Source: an uncultured Mesorhizobium sp.
Lineage (GTDB): Bacteria > Pseudomonadota > Alphaproteobacteria > Rhizobiales > Rhizobiaceae
Direction of reading: 5' to 3'
NCBI GenBank assembly: GCA_937958475.1
Contig: CALFXR010000027.1
Location: 1-41,102 of the forward strand
Length of the DNA: 41,102 nt
Shown here: positions 32,812 through 41,046 of the stretch, piece by piece
Numbering within the stretch: the first letter of the stretch is position 1
Layout: each line of letters opens with the position of its first letter
Position numbers and translations under genes: made by a program
The notes under the pieces: generated by a model
Seen by the model: only the letters and a program-made list of their open reading frames with translations
Database searches by the model: none
What the model was told of the DNA's origin: nothing

Positions 32812-33357
32812 GTGTTCCATAACATGAATGCGACTCCGTCGCAAGACGAATCCGGCGTCGGGACATATGTCGGCGATGGGGTATTCATAACCACACTCGA
32901 CCACAACGGGTTTCGCACCCCGATAGAGCTTTGCCCGGCCAACCACGGTCAGATCATCTTCGCAAACGACCTGTCGCCCTCCGAGACACCTGCGCCGTTC
33001 CGCTACGAAATCGCTCCGCTGCGGTGGACCATCCAGCACGCGCACCGGATCACGATCCTACCCTACTCTATAGGAGACGACACACACCCGCCTTGTGCAC
33101 ACGCGAGCGACCGTGATCGGAAACTCCTCACGCTTGACGTCTACCTGGGTGCAGCCCATCGGCAGGAGAATTCCTTCCTGATCCGCACGCTTTGGCCTTG
33201 GCTGGCACCCTGGGAAAACGCGATCCAACGCGAGAAGCTGCCCCGGACTGTCGTCACTGTGCTCGATCATGCAGGAGAGCGTCGCATCCTTTCCCGGGCT
33301 ACTGCAAAGCCGGCTCGATCGCCGCGGCGACGCGACAACAGCAAGCGGAAGGGCTAG
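32812..33357 (+). CDS. unknown protein between AlpA-like and replication genes
   Basis: 181 residues from a GTG at 32812 (AAGAG about 8 bases upstream); ATG at 32824 is the alternative and has no clear site. The protein is soluble, with short beta-like stretches (VGDGVFITTLDHNG, GQIIFANDLS, HRITILPYSIGDD) and a strongly basic tail (RSPRRRDNSKRKG) that may bind nucleic acid. I do not recognise it. It ends 4 bases before the primase-polymerase start, so the two are co-transcribed, and an accessory replication or regulatory role is a fair guess. Confidence 0.6.
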   Translation: MFHNMNATPSQDESGVGTYVGDGVFITTLDHNGFRTPIELCPANHGQIIFANDLSPSETPAPFRYEIAPLRWTIQHAHRITILPYSIGDDTHPPCAHASDRDRKLLTLDVYLGAAHRQENSFLIRTLWPWLAPWENAIQREKLPRTVVTVLDHAGERRILSRATAKPARSPRRRDNSKRKG

Positions 33358-33361
33358 GCCG

Positions 33362-35332
33362 ATGCGCGCGTCTCGACAGTGCGACAAGCGCACACAAGCC
33401 CTCGAAGCGGCGTCCGCCGGCTTCCGGATCTTCCCCGTGCGACAGAACTCAAAGGCCGCCGCGGTCAAGGATTGGCCGAACGAGGCGACCACCGACCTGC
33501 AGCAGGTCGAATCGTGGTGGCGGACCGATCCCGACTACAACATCGGGATCGCCACAGGCGACGGAACCATCGTTCTCGACGTCGACACGAAGAACGGCAA
33601 GCAAGGCCTCGAATCGCTGGCCCTGCTCGACATGCTCGGGCTTCCGGACTCTTACCGCGTCCGCACCCCGTCCGGCGGGCTGCACGTCTATCTGACGGCC
33701 GCGCAAGCGCAGCGCAACCGCGCCAACACGATCGCCGACTACCCCGGCCTCGACCTGCGGGGCGACCGCGGCTACGTGCTCGGGGCAGGCAGCACGATCG
33801 ACGGAAAGGCCTACGAACCCGAAGCCGGAGCGCCTGGCGACCTGGCCGAGGCGCCGGACTGGTTCGTCGCCGCGCTCGGCCAGCGCGCCAAACACACCGC
33901 GCGCGGGGACCAGCCGCTGACCGAGCTCGACAAGCCGGAGAACATCGCCAGGGCCGCAACGTGGCTGCGTGAGAGCGCGCCGGAGGCCGTCGAAGGCGCC
34001 GGCGGGGACAACACCACGTACAGCGTCGCGGCGGAGCTCCGGGCGATGGGGATCTCCGAGATGACCGCGCTGGATCTCCTGCTCGAGCACTGGAACGAGG
34101 ACAAGGCCAGCCCACCATGGCAACCGGACGATCTCGAGGCCAAGGTCGGCAACGCCTACCGTCACGGCCAGGGGGCACCCGGCTACAAGACTGCCGCCGG
34201 CGAGTTCGGCGTGCTGGACATAGACGTCGGCGAGCCGCCGGCCTACGTTGTCGACCTCGCCCACCGCAAGATCGAAGACGCGCGCGACAGGGCGCGTGTC
34301 TCGCGCAAACGCCGCATCCTCTCTTATGGCGAAATGGCAGCGATGCCCGAGCCGGAATGGCTCGTCGAAGGCGTAATCCAGAAACGGACCGCCGCGCTCA
34401 TGTTCGGCAAGTCGAACACGTTCAAGTCGTTCCTGGCGATCGACCTCGCCGCGGCGGTCGCAAGCGGTCGGCACTGGCACGGGAAGCACGCCGCGAAAGG
34501 TCGCGTCCTCCTTGTCGCCACGGAAGGAGCGAACGGCGTAGGCCGCCAGCGTGTGCCGGGGTGGTTCGCCCACCATGGCGTTGCCGCGGAGGATCGCCGA
34601 GACATCCACCTTCTACCCGCCGAGATCAGTCTGGACGTTCCGAGTGACGTTCAATGGCTGATCGACGCAATGCGCGCGATCGGCGCCTTCGACATGGTGG
34701 TCCTCGACATCTTCGGCGGGACCATGTCTGGATCCGAGATCGAAGACACTACCGCTCGCTCTTGGGTCCGGGCGGTCCAACGGATCATCGCCGAGACCGG
34801 CGCCGCAGTCCTGACGGTCGCGCACACCGGTTGGCACGACGAAACACGCGCCAGGATGCACACGCATTTTTGGGGATCGTTCGACAGTCGTCTTCGTGTC
34901 GAAGGCGACAAGGACAAGCTGACAACCTGCCTTCATGTGGAACGGCACAAGGACGCGGACAGCACCGGCGCGTGGGGCTTCCACCTACTCCCGTCGTTCG
35001 GAACGCTCGTCCCCTGCTACGACGAGGCGGTGCAGCCGACAAAGAACAGCCGGTGGACTGAAGGCGAACGCAAGGCGTTCGGCGCGCTCGAAGCCCTGCT
35101 TTCCGAGAGGGGAGTGCTGCGCTTCGGCCCGCCATGGCCGGACTGCAAAGTCGCTGCCCTCGCCGATTGGCGCCAGGCCTGCGACACGCTCGGGCTCGCG
35201 AAGGCGGACAGCGCCGATGCGCGCCGCATGGCTTTCAACCGCGCGAAGGATCGGCTCGAGCGGCGAGGCGACGTGAAGACGCACGACGACTGCGTTTGGA
35301 GCACGTTCGAAGAAGGGCCGAGGACGCGATAA
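33362..35332 (+). CDS. replication protein: primase-polymerase (Prim-Pol) plus RecA-like ATPase
   Basis: 656 residues from ATG at 33362. Residues about 10-190 are a bifunctional primase/polymerase domain: FRIFPVRQNSKAA, metal-binding D73 and D75 in LDVDTKNGKQG, H108 in RTPSGGLHVYL, and DLRGDRGYVLGAGS. Residues about 325-560 are a RepA/RecA-like hexameric ATPase: Walker A GKSNTFKS at 349-356 (K355), Walker B MVVLDIF with D449, and TVAHTG as a sensor segment. The C-terminus (about 575-656) looks like a winged helix (EGERKAFGALEALLSERGV). It combines priming and helicase functions as in P4 alpha or PICI pri-rep proteins, and repeats just downstream look like its origin. Confidence 0.9.
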   Translation: MRASRQCDKRTQALEAASAGFRIFPVRQNSKAAAVKDWPNEATTDLQQVESWWRTDPDYNIGIATGDGTIVLDVDTKNGKQGLESLALLDMLGLPDSYRVRTPSGGLHVYLTAAQAQRNRANTIADYPGLDLRGDRGYVLGAGSTIDGKAYEPEAGAPGDLAEAPDWFVAALGQRAKHTARGDQPLTELDKPENIARAATWLRESAPEAVEGAGGDNTTYSVAAELRAMGISEMTALDLLLEHWNEDKASPPWQPDDLEAKVGNAYRHGQGAPGYKTAAGEFGVLDIDVGEPPAYVVDLAHRKIEDARDRARVSRKRRILSYGEMAAMPEPEWLVEGVIQKRTAALMFGKSNTFKSFLAIDLAAAVASGRHWHGKHAAKGRVLLVATEGANGVGRQRVPGWFAHHGVAAEDRRDIHLLPAEISLDVPSDVQWLIDAMRAIGAFDMVVLDIFGGTMSGSEIEDTTARSWVRAVQRIIAETGAAVLTVAHTGWHDETRARMHTHFWGSFDSRLRVEGDKDKLTTCLHVERHKDADSTGAWGFHLLPSFGTLVPCYDEAVQPTKNSRWTEGERKAFGALEALLSERGVLRFGPPWPDCKVAALADWRQACDTLGLAKADSADARRMAFNRAKDRLERRGDVKTHDDCVWSTFEEGPRTR

Positions 35333-35340
35333 GACTCGGC

Positions 35341-35444
35341 CGAACAGGCGAACAACGGCGAACATGTTCGAACTGTTCAGGCGGTCCGTGTCGGGGATCG
35401 GCCGAACGAACCGAACAGCCCTCTATAAGGCTGTTCGGTGTTCG
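35341..35444. other. candidate replication origin of the element (CGAACA half-site cluster)
   Basis: CGAACA occurs at 35341-35346, 35349-35354, 35359-35364 and 35412-35417. The inverse TGTTCG lies at 35365-35370, 35432-35437 and 35439-35444. Two of these make the 12-bp palindrome CGAACATGTTCG (35359-35370), and CCGAACAGCC at 35411-35420 pairs perfectly with GGCTGTTCGG at 35429-35438 over an AT-rich 8-base loop. The cluster starts 8 bases after the replication gene, where iteron-type origins of P4-like and PICI elements are found. The remainder of the 455-base gap to 35787 has no convincing gene. Confidence 0.6.
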
Positions 35445-35699
35445 CCCCCGGACAGGGGTATGTGTGTCCGCCTGGCCCTGCCGCGATCAAAGGGAAGGCA
35501 CGCCCCTGGCCGTTCATTTGCAAGAGGCATCGCGGCCGCTTTCGTCGGCGCGCAATGTCGCCGCCAAGGGCCGCTCCCCCGCTCCGACCTTCAGTCGATT
35601 GGCCTCCGCTGGCGTACTCCGCATTATGTCAGCGTTGCTGCCCTATCTCGCCGCACGTCGTAGGACCGACAATTCGGGATGGTCTTCCGACCCTGTTTG

Positions 35700-35717
35700 A
35701 GGTATCTTTTCCTACGC
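35700..35717 (+). promoter_or_regulatory. element-specific motif, copy 2 (upstream of large protein gene)
   Basis: AGGTATCTTTTCCTACGC shares its ends AGG and TTCCTACGC, and the same 18-base length, with 32384-32401. It lies 71 bases before the start of the 1039-residue gene and is a candidate shared regulatory site. Confidence 0.4.
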
Positions 35718-35787
35718 TCTCGACGGCGCGACGCCAGCCCGAAGTCGAGTGGTTTTCGAGTACCCGACTGGCGGGAGTGAATGCGTC

Positions 35788-38700
35788 ATGCCGACCGCCG
35801 AGACTACAACCCCCGGCCCGTGGGTGAAGTATCAGCGCCAGCCGAAGCCGGGCGGGCTGTTCGACGATCTCATCCCGCAACAGCAACAGCAACAGCCGCG
35901 GCCACAGACGGTTGCGGACTTCCAGCGCGGCACGGGCGCGTTCGCGGAACCGCCCTTGCCGACACAAGCGCAGGCGCCCGCCGCTCCGCAACCCTCCGGC
36001 CCCTGGCAGAAGCATCAGGCCGCGCCGCGCGTCCTCGAGTTCGAGGGTCGCCGGATCGAAGTCCCGCACGACGCCACCGACGACGAGATCCGCACCATCC
36101 TCTCTCAGCCGGCCCCCGGCCCGTGGGTGAAGCATCAGCGCCAACAGGAACAGGCGCGTTCGGCCGCCAGCGGGGCGACCACGGGGCGGGTCGGCTCGTT
36201 CGACGACCTGATCCCTCCGCAGCCCCCGGTCAACCAGGGTGTCGACGTGCCGACCTACCTCGGGCAGAGCTCGGCCCGCAGCGTGGCCGACGCCCTCGGC
36301 GCGCCTGTCGATCTGGTCTCCGCCGGGTTGAACATCGGCTTGCTCGGCGCGGACACGATCGCCGAACTGTTCGGCGGCAACGTCGACACACGGATCGCGA
36401 AACCCCTCATGGGTTCGCAGTGGATCAAGGACACGGTCGGCGACCTCTACGAATCGGCCGGAGGCTCGATCGTCCCGCCCGAGGCGGTGTCGCCGGGTGT
36501 CCGGATCGCAGGTGACGCGATCCAATCGGCCGGCGCCGCGAGCATCGGCGGGCTCGGCCTGGCGTCGGGCGCTGCGCAGACCGCGGCCAAGTCGGCGACC
36601 CGTGCCGGCCGCTGGCTCTCGCCGCTCGCGCAGCCCTACCGCAATTCCGTGCGTCCGGTGATCGGGGATACCGTTGCCGGGGCAGGCGCGGGCGCGGCGG
36701 CCGGCTCCTACGACGAAGCGATGCCGGAGAACGTCAAGGACGTGCTCGGGCCTCTCGGCCCCTCCCTCGCCGCGCTGGCGGGCGGCGTCGCGGGTGCCGG
36801 GGCGCAGGCCGTCGTCCAGGGCACCGCCGACCGGCTCGTCAACGTCGGACGCAACATTGTCAGCGGCCGCGCAGATCCGGCGTCGCCGTTCTTCGACGAC
36901 ATCGGCCGCCGCTTCACCCGCCAGGAGATGGACGACGCCGCGCGCGCAGTCCAGGCGCAGGCGTCCGACCCCGCCAAGGCCGCCGGCCGCATCCGGGCCG
37001 CCGCGCACGATCTGGCGGACGTTGCCTCGCCGGGCAGTATGCCGACGGCCGGCGCCTTGTCCGACGACATCGGCCTTACCCTCCTCGAAAAGGAGGCGCG
37101 GGTGCGCAACCCGGCGCAGTTCGGCGAGCGGGACCGGGCCGTTGTCACGCGCGCCGGCGACATCGCCCGTTCGGTCACGCCCGACGGCTCGGCTTCGCGT
37201 GACTTCACGGACGCCGCCGACCGCATGTTCGCCGACCGCTTCACTGGCGCCCGGACCGATCTGCAGGCCGCACAGGCGGCACAGGCGGCCGCTGGCAAGC
37301 AGGCGCGGCTTCGCGCCGAGCCTGTCGCGCGCGTCGCTGGCCAGGGCGTCCCGGCAAGCCAGCGGCTCGACGCCGAGATCGTCGGCCAGTCCCTCCGGCC
37401 GATGCAGGAGCGCAAGAATACCGCCTTCGCGGCGATCGACCCGGACCGCACCGTCGTCCGCGACGCGCAACCCCTTGTTCAGGCGGCCGCGGAGATCCGC
37501 GGAAGCCTCGGCCGGCTCAATGACCCGGCTTCGGTCCTGCCGACGCGCACGCTCGACCGGATCGCCGCCCTGTCGCCGGAAGCCGGCGGCCCGGGCACGA
37601 TCACATACGGCGAGTTGAACGCCCTGCGGCCGGAGCTTGGCGCCGCGCTGGTGAAGGCGCGCGCCGCGGGCGACTTCGCCCTCGCCGACAATATCCAGGC
37701 GCTTCAGCGCGCCATCAACCGCGAAGGTGCCCGCCTGGCCGCGGAGGCGACCCCTGCGGGCCGCCGCGCCGCCGAAGCGCAGCGCATCTACTCCGACGAG
37801 TTCGCGCCGGTCTGGAACACCGGCCCCGGCGACGAGGCGACCCGCTTCCGGCGGGACGTAAACGCCGACCGCGAGGGCCGCACGCTGTCGCCGCCGTCGG
37901 CAACCGCCAGCCGCTTCCTGCGTGCCGGGGAGCCGGAGAAGGCGGCGAGCCTTCGGCGCATCCTCGATAGCCTCCCGGACCGCAAGGCGGCCGAAGCCGA
38001 GGCGCGCCGCTACTTGGCCGCCGACATGGCCGAGAGCGGTATCATCGACGCCACGGAACGGCAGTTGCGGCCCGACGCACTCCGGCGCTGGCGGAACAAG
38101 TGGGGCGCGAGCCTGGACGTCGTGCCGGGCTTCCGTGACGAAGTCGACACCCTCCTGCGATCCTCCGAGGCCGATTCCTTCCAGGCGAGCCGGCTTGCCG
38201 CCGACGTGCGCGCGGCCGAGGGTCGGCTGGACGACGTGACGCGCAACAGGGGCGCGCTCGGGCTCGTGCTCGGCAAAGACCCCGTCAACGCGGTAGCGTC
38301 GGTCTTCGGCGACGGCGACCCCGAGCGGGCCATGCGCGAGCTCGTCCAGACGATCGGCACGAACAAACGCGCCAGCGACGGCCTGAAGGCCTCCGTCGTC
38401 GACTACCTGCTGGACAACACGACCGGCCCCGGCCTGCCGAAAACCGCCGACAAGTCCCGGCCGCTGGATTTCGCCAAGCTCGAGAACCTGTTCAGCCGGC
38501 ACGAACGGACGCTTGCCGCGGTCTACTCGCCGGAGGAGATGAACACGCTGCGCAGCGCGCACCGACTCCTGGCGCCGAACGAGGCATTGAAGCGTCCCGG
38601 CGTCGGCGCCCGCTACGAGGGCGAAAAGAGCGAACAAGCCTGGCGCCTGCTAGAGGGCGGGCTGAAAGCCCGGTTCGGCGTGCTGAAGGGCGGCGGCGTG

Positions 38701-38907
38701 CTGCGCACGATCCGGATCTTCGCGGCGTCACTCCCGCGCAGCGATGACGCGGTGAACGACATCCTGGTCCGGCTGCATTTCGATCCCGAGCTTGCCGCGC
38801 ATCTGCTCGGGCGACAGGTCGACCCCGGCGCGCCGCAGTGGAACGCCAAGCTCAACAAGCTCCTGGCGGCGGCGACCGGCGCTCGCGACAGCGTCCAGCG
38901 AGAATGA
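35788..38907 (+). CDS. large phage-type protein, probably a DNA-ejection/internal virion protein
   Basis: 1039 residues from ATG at 35788 (GGAG about 10 bases upstream; an in-frame GTG at 35749 would add 13). The N-terminus has a repeated short motif: GPWVKYQRQ with LFDDLIP, GPWQKHQ, then GPWVKHQRQ with SFDDLIP. Between them is a Pro/Gln-rich linker and LEFEGRRIEVPHDATDDEIRTIL, the short domain commonly seen at the start of phage ejection proteins. Residues about 165-360 hold several Gly/Ala-rich amphipathic or membrane-like stretches. The rest is long, helical and Ala/Arg-rich (QAAQAAQAAAGKQARLRAEP). This architecture fits podovirus internal proteins that enter the host with the DNA. A virion-type protein in an element without capsid genes is odd. 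Confidence 0.65.
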   Translation: MPTAETTTPGPWVKYQRQPKPGGLFDDLIPQQQQQQPRPQTVADFQRGTGAFAEPPLPTQAQAPAAPQPSGPWQKHQAAPRVLEFEGRRIEVPHDATDDEIRTILSQPAPGPWVKHQRQQEQARSAASGATTGRVGSFDDLIPPQPPVNQGVDVPTYLGQSSARSVADALGAPVDLVSAGLNIGLLGADTIAELFGGNVDTRIAKPLMGSQWIKDTVGDLYESAGGSIVPPEAVSPGVRIAGDAIQSAGAASIGGLGLASGAAQTAAKSATRAGRWLSPLAQPYRNSVRPVIGDTVAGAGAGAAAGSYDEAMPENVKDVLGPLGPSLAALAGGVAGAGAQAVVQGTADRLVNVGRNIVSGRADPASPFFDDIGRRFTRQEMDDAARAVQAQASDPAKAAGRIRAAAHDLADVASPGSMPTAGALSDDIGLTLLEKEARVRNPAQFGERDRAVVTRAGDIARSVTPDGSASRDFTDAADRMFADRFTGARTDLQAAQAAQAAAGKQARLRAEPVARVAGQGVPASQRLDAEIVGQSLRPMQERKNTAFAAIDPDRTVVRDAQPLVQAAAEIRGSLGRLNDPASVLPTRTLDRIAALSPEAGGPGTITYGELNALRPELGAALVKARAAGDFALADNIQALQRAINREGARLAAEATPAGRRAAEAQRIYSDEFAPVWNTGPGDEATRFRRDVNADREGRTLSPPSATASRFLRAGEPEKAASLRRILDSLPDRKAAEAEARRYLAADMAESGIIDATERQLRPDALRRWRNKWGASLDVVPGFRDEVDTLLRSSEADSFQASRLAADVRAAEGRLDDVTRNRGALGLVLGKDPVNAVASVFGDGDPERAMRELVQTIGTNKRASDGLKASVVDYLLDNTTGPGLPKTADKSRPLDFAKLENLFSRHERTLAAVYSPEEMNTLRSAHRLLAPNEALKRPGVGARYEGEKSEQAWRLLEGGLKARFGVLKGGGVLRTIRIFAASLPRSDDAVNDILVRLHFDPELAAHLLGRQVDPGAPQWNAKLNKLLAAATGARDSVQRE

Positions 38908-38913
38908 CCTGCA

Positions 38914-39468
38914 TCAGCTAAACGAGCGGAAACCGTAGGCGAGGGCGGACACCAGTTCGTCGTCATGCAGGGCGCCGTGATACGCGACCATCCCGAGGCG
39001 CGACACCCCCATGAAGACCGGATTGTCCGCGTTGAATCGGTCCTGCATGTCGAGCGCAACGTCTCGCGCATCGTTGAACGACGAACTCCGCGTGTGGATC
39101 AGATAGTGGATCAGATGGACCGAGATTCGGTCGTAGCCGTTAACCGGCGTGGGAACCTTCTGAACGTGCTCGTGAAAGATGCCCCAAACCAGCATCGTTT
39201 CGATGCGGCGAAGTGGGATTTCGCCGGCGTCGGCAAGGATTTGCGCTAGCTCCGGCTCGCCGAAGCACGCCACCATGTAGCGGCTGAAAATGTTTTCGAC
39301 CAACTCGCAGGCGACGTGATGGCCCTCCGCGATGTGCGGGCCAACGATTTCCTTCGCGAAACGATCGGCTGCCCGAGCCTTTCGAAAGACCGAGAACAAC
39401 GGAAGCCCCTCCGGCCCTCTCTTGCATCCGCAGATTTGCAGGAATCGCAATTTTAGTAAAGCGGCCAT
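38914..39468 (-). CDS. unknown protein, antisense to the main element operon
   Basis: 184 residues from ATG at 39468; no strong ribosome binding site is visible, so the true start may be a little inside. The sequence is soluble, rich in His and aromatic residues (IAEGHHVACELVENIFSRYMVACFGEPELAQIL, GIFHEHVQKVPTPVNGYDRISVHLIHYLIH) and has a Cys pair near the start (CGCK). I do not recognise it. Its opposite orientation and own AT-rich upstream region mark it as an independently expressed cargo gene, a common position for anti-phage or immunity functions, but nothing in the sequence proves that. Confidence 0.55.
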   Translation of the reverse strand: MAALLKLRFLQICGCKRGPEGLPLFSVFRKARAADRFAKEIVGPHIAEGHHVACELVENIFSRYMVACFGEPELAQILADAGEIPLRRIETMLVWGIFHEHVQKVPTPVNGYDRISVHLIHYLIHTRSSSFNDARDVALDMQDRFNADNPVFMGVSRLGMVAYHGALHDDELVSALAYGFRSFS

Positions 39469-39556
39469 GCAAGTTCGCCGAAAGTATCGGCGACCTACCC
39501 CCAGGGGGTGGGTCCGGGGGTCATAGCGTATCCGTCTGGCGCATCGTGTAGAAGAC

Positions 39557-39578
39557 TGTAGCGTAACGAAAAGCTACA
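39557..39578. promoter_or_regulatory. inverted repeat in the divergent AT-rich region
   Basis: TGTAGC at 39557-39562 pairs with GCTACA at 39573-39578 across 10 bases, in the 201-bp gap between the divergent unknown and RuvC-like genes. The stretch from about 39545 to 39605 is the most AT-rich DNA of the element and probably carries both promoters. Confidence 0.35.
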
Positions 39579-39669
39579 TAAAATCAATCACTTAACTATT
39601 GCAACCGTGGTGGCGAGATGTTAGTTTTTACTTGTCGCAACGGGCAACACACCACGAAAGGGAAAGCAA

Positions 39670-40119
39670 ATGACCATCATCCTCGCTCTGGATATCGGCA
39701 CGGAATGCGGCCTGGCCGTCGGACACACCAACATGATGCTGTCTCGCGATCTCGCGAGCATCGATCGCCGCAAGGCGGATGCGCCGCGCCGCATGGCGTG
39801 CATCCTGGACGAAATCGCAACCGCGGCGCGGCCCGACCGCATCGTCTACTGCGCACCGACCATGCGCCGCGCCAGCGGCAAGCGTCGCGCGCCCGAGGCT
39901 GTGCTTGTTCGGGCTGTGCGGGATTGGGCAGCCGACAACGGGATTGAATGCGTCCCGGTCTCGAATGGCGACGTGAAGAAGGCCTTCACAGGCGACGGCA
40001 ACGCCTCGGCCTTGTCTGTGCTGTCGGAAGCGGAACGGCGCGGCTTCCTTCCGTCCGGAATGGCGGAAGCGCGGGCGATTGCCGTCTTCCACCACTCGCT
40101 GCTCGGCGCGGCCGGCTAG
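39670..40119 (+). CDS. RuvC-like / RNase H-fold protein with altered active-site residues
   Basis: 149 residues from ATG at 39670 with AAAGGGAAAG upstream. It follows phage RuvC-type resolvases: ILALDIGTECGLAVG with first metal ligand D8, a Gly/Lys-rich loop RRASGKRRAPEAVLVRAV, VSNGDVKKAFTGDGNASALSVLSEAERRGFLP, and the C-terminal helix. The second acidic residue expected after the beta strand (IVYE-type) is Cys61 in IVYCAP, and the final acidic pair (usually EADA) reads E133-A-R135-A. It may be catalytically impaired, or a DNA-binding or inhibitory derivative. The 3' end overlaps the stop of the convergent 102-residue gene. Confidence 0.75.
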   Translation: MTIILALDIGTECGLAVGHTNMMLSRDLASIDRRKADAPRRMACILDEIATAARPDRIVYCAPTMRRASGKRRAPEAVLVRAVRDWAADNGIECVPVSNGDVKKAFTGDGNASALSVLSEAERRGFLPSGMAEARAIAVFHHSLLGAAG

Positions 40120-40424
40120 TCGTACACCGCGCGGCTGTCAAACTCCGCGTCCGTCAACTTCCTGCCAAGGCCGCGCTCTATGTGCGGCCTTAGCATTTCG
40201 AGAGGATAGACCGGGTTTCGCAACGTGAACTCCGCGGCCTGTATCCTCGCGTCGTCCGGGTTCGACGCGCCGCGCATGTGAATCAGGAAGTTCGCGGCGA
40301 CCTCATGCTCCGCCCATAGCTCGCGCTCGTTCGGCGCGCCGCGCGGCGGGCAAGGCAAGCCCGAGACCCGCTCGATATCGGCGATCAATTGGCCATAGGG
40401 CGAGAGCTTCCGTTTGCTGCTCAC
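40116..40424 (-). CDS. small unknown protein coupled to the small terminase gene
   Basis: 102 residues from a GTG at 40424 that overlaps the terminase stop by 4 bases (GTGA), so it is translationally coupled. It opens SSKRKLSPYGQLIADIERVSGLPCPPRGAPNERELWAEHEVAANFLIHMRG and ends RGLGRKLTDAEFDSRAVYD. It is soluble and mixed charge, with no motif I recognise. Being in the TerS operon, it may help in packaging redirection, which is inference. Confidence 0.65.
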   Translation of the reverse strand: MSSKRKLSPYGQLIADIERVSGLPCPPRGAPNERELWAEHEVAANFLIHMRGASNPDDARIQAAEFTLRNPVYPLEMLRPHIERGLGRKLTDAEFDSRAVYD

Positions 40425-40852
40425 TGGTACACCTGGCCACCGTTCACCGCATGGCGGGAAAGCGTCGCCAGTGCATCAAGCACAGCCCGGTAATCCGGCG
40501 CCGGCTGTCCCGCGCGGCCTTCCGTGTCGTCCAGGGACTTCGATCCTGATGCAAGCCCGGCGAACTCGAGCAGGGCGCGGCCGGCCGCCACTCGGGCAGG
40601 AGCGGGCGCCTTCTCGCTTTGCGCCACGTCAACTAGCACTTTCAATCCGACCGCACCCGCACGCGAACGCTGTCGCGTGAGTTCGGTGAGGATCATTTCT
40701 TGAACATGGGGAAGCTGCAGCGTCCTCGGGCCGAGATCGTCCGCCGACTTGGCGGAATATCCGGCTTCGATCGCGGCCGCCGTCGCATTGCCTCCGTTCT
40801 GCGCATAAGCGAGGGCGAATCGGGCTTGCATTTCCGTTCCGGGCGCGGACAT
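40421..40852 (-). CDS. phage terminase small subunit (TerS)
   Basis: 143 residues from ATG at 40852 with GAGGAG about 8-9 bases upstream; the open frame runs further upstream only through the tRNA region. The N-terminal MSAPGTEMQARFALAYAQNGGNATAAAIEAGYSAKSADDLGPRTLQLPHVQEMI is the Terminase_2-type helix-turn-helix domain that recognises pac/cos DNA. Helices for oligomerisation follow (TRQRSRAGAVGLKVLVDVAQSEKAPAPARVAAGRALLEFAG). No large subunit is encoded. In satellites such a lone TerS combines with the helper phage's TerL and steers packaging to satellite DNA. Confidence 0.85.
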   Translation of the reverse strand: MSAPGTEMQARFALAYAQNGGNATAAAIEAGYSAKSADDLGPRTLQLPHVQEMILTELTRQRSRAGAVGLKVLVDVAQSEKAPAPARVAAGRALLEFAGLASGSKSLDDTEGRAGQPAPDYRAVLDALATLSRHAVNGGQVYQ

Positions 40853-40881
40853 CGGGCGAACTCCTCGGCTCGCCGGCATAA

Positions 40882-40898
40882 TAGGAAAAAAGTCTCCT
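40882..40898 (-). promoter_or_regulatory. element-specific motif, diverged copy 3 (upstream of terS)
   Basis: On the minus strand this reads AGGAGACTTTTTTCCTA, which keeps the AGG and TTCCTA ends of the copies at 32384 and 35700 but with one base fewer after the end and two more in the middle. It lies 30-46 bases upstream of terS and in the same orientation to its gene as the other copies. Confidence 0.3.
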
Positions 40899-41046
40899 GC
40901 CGTCCAGCGATTGCCGAGGAGGGCGAGGGCGCCGATCGGCCGAAAACCGGCTTCCGCGGTGCCTATGTGGTGCCTTGGCGCGCCGACAGGTCGCGTCAAC
41001 CGCAAATGGCGTCCCGCGCAACCTTTTGATTTCGCTCCGAAAAATC

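Noticed and set aside
35629..38637. Open frame of about 1000 codons antisense to the large ejection-like protein
   Set aside because: Arg/Gly/Asp/Val-heavy composition typical of the complement of GC-rich coding DNA, no start signal and no motifs, whereas the plus-strand protein has clear repeats and domains.
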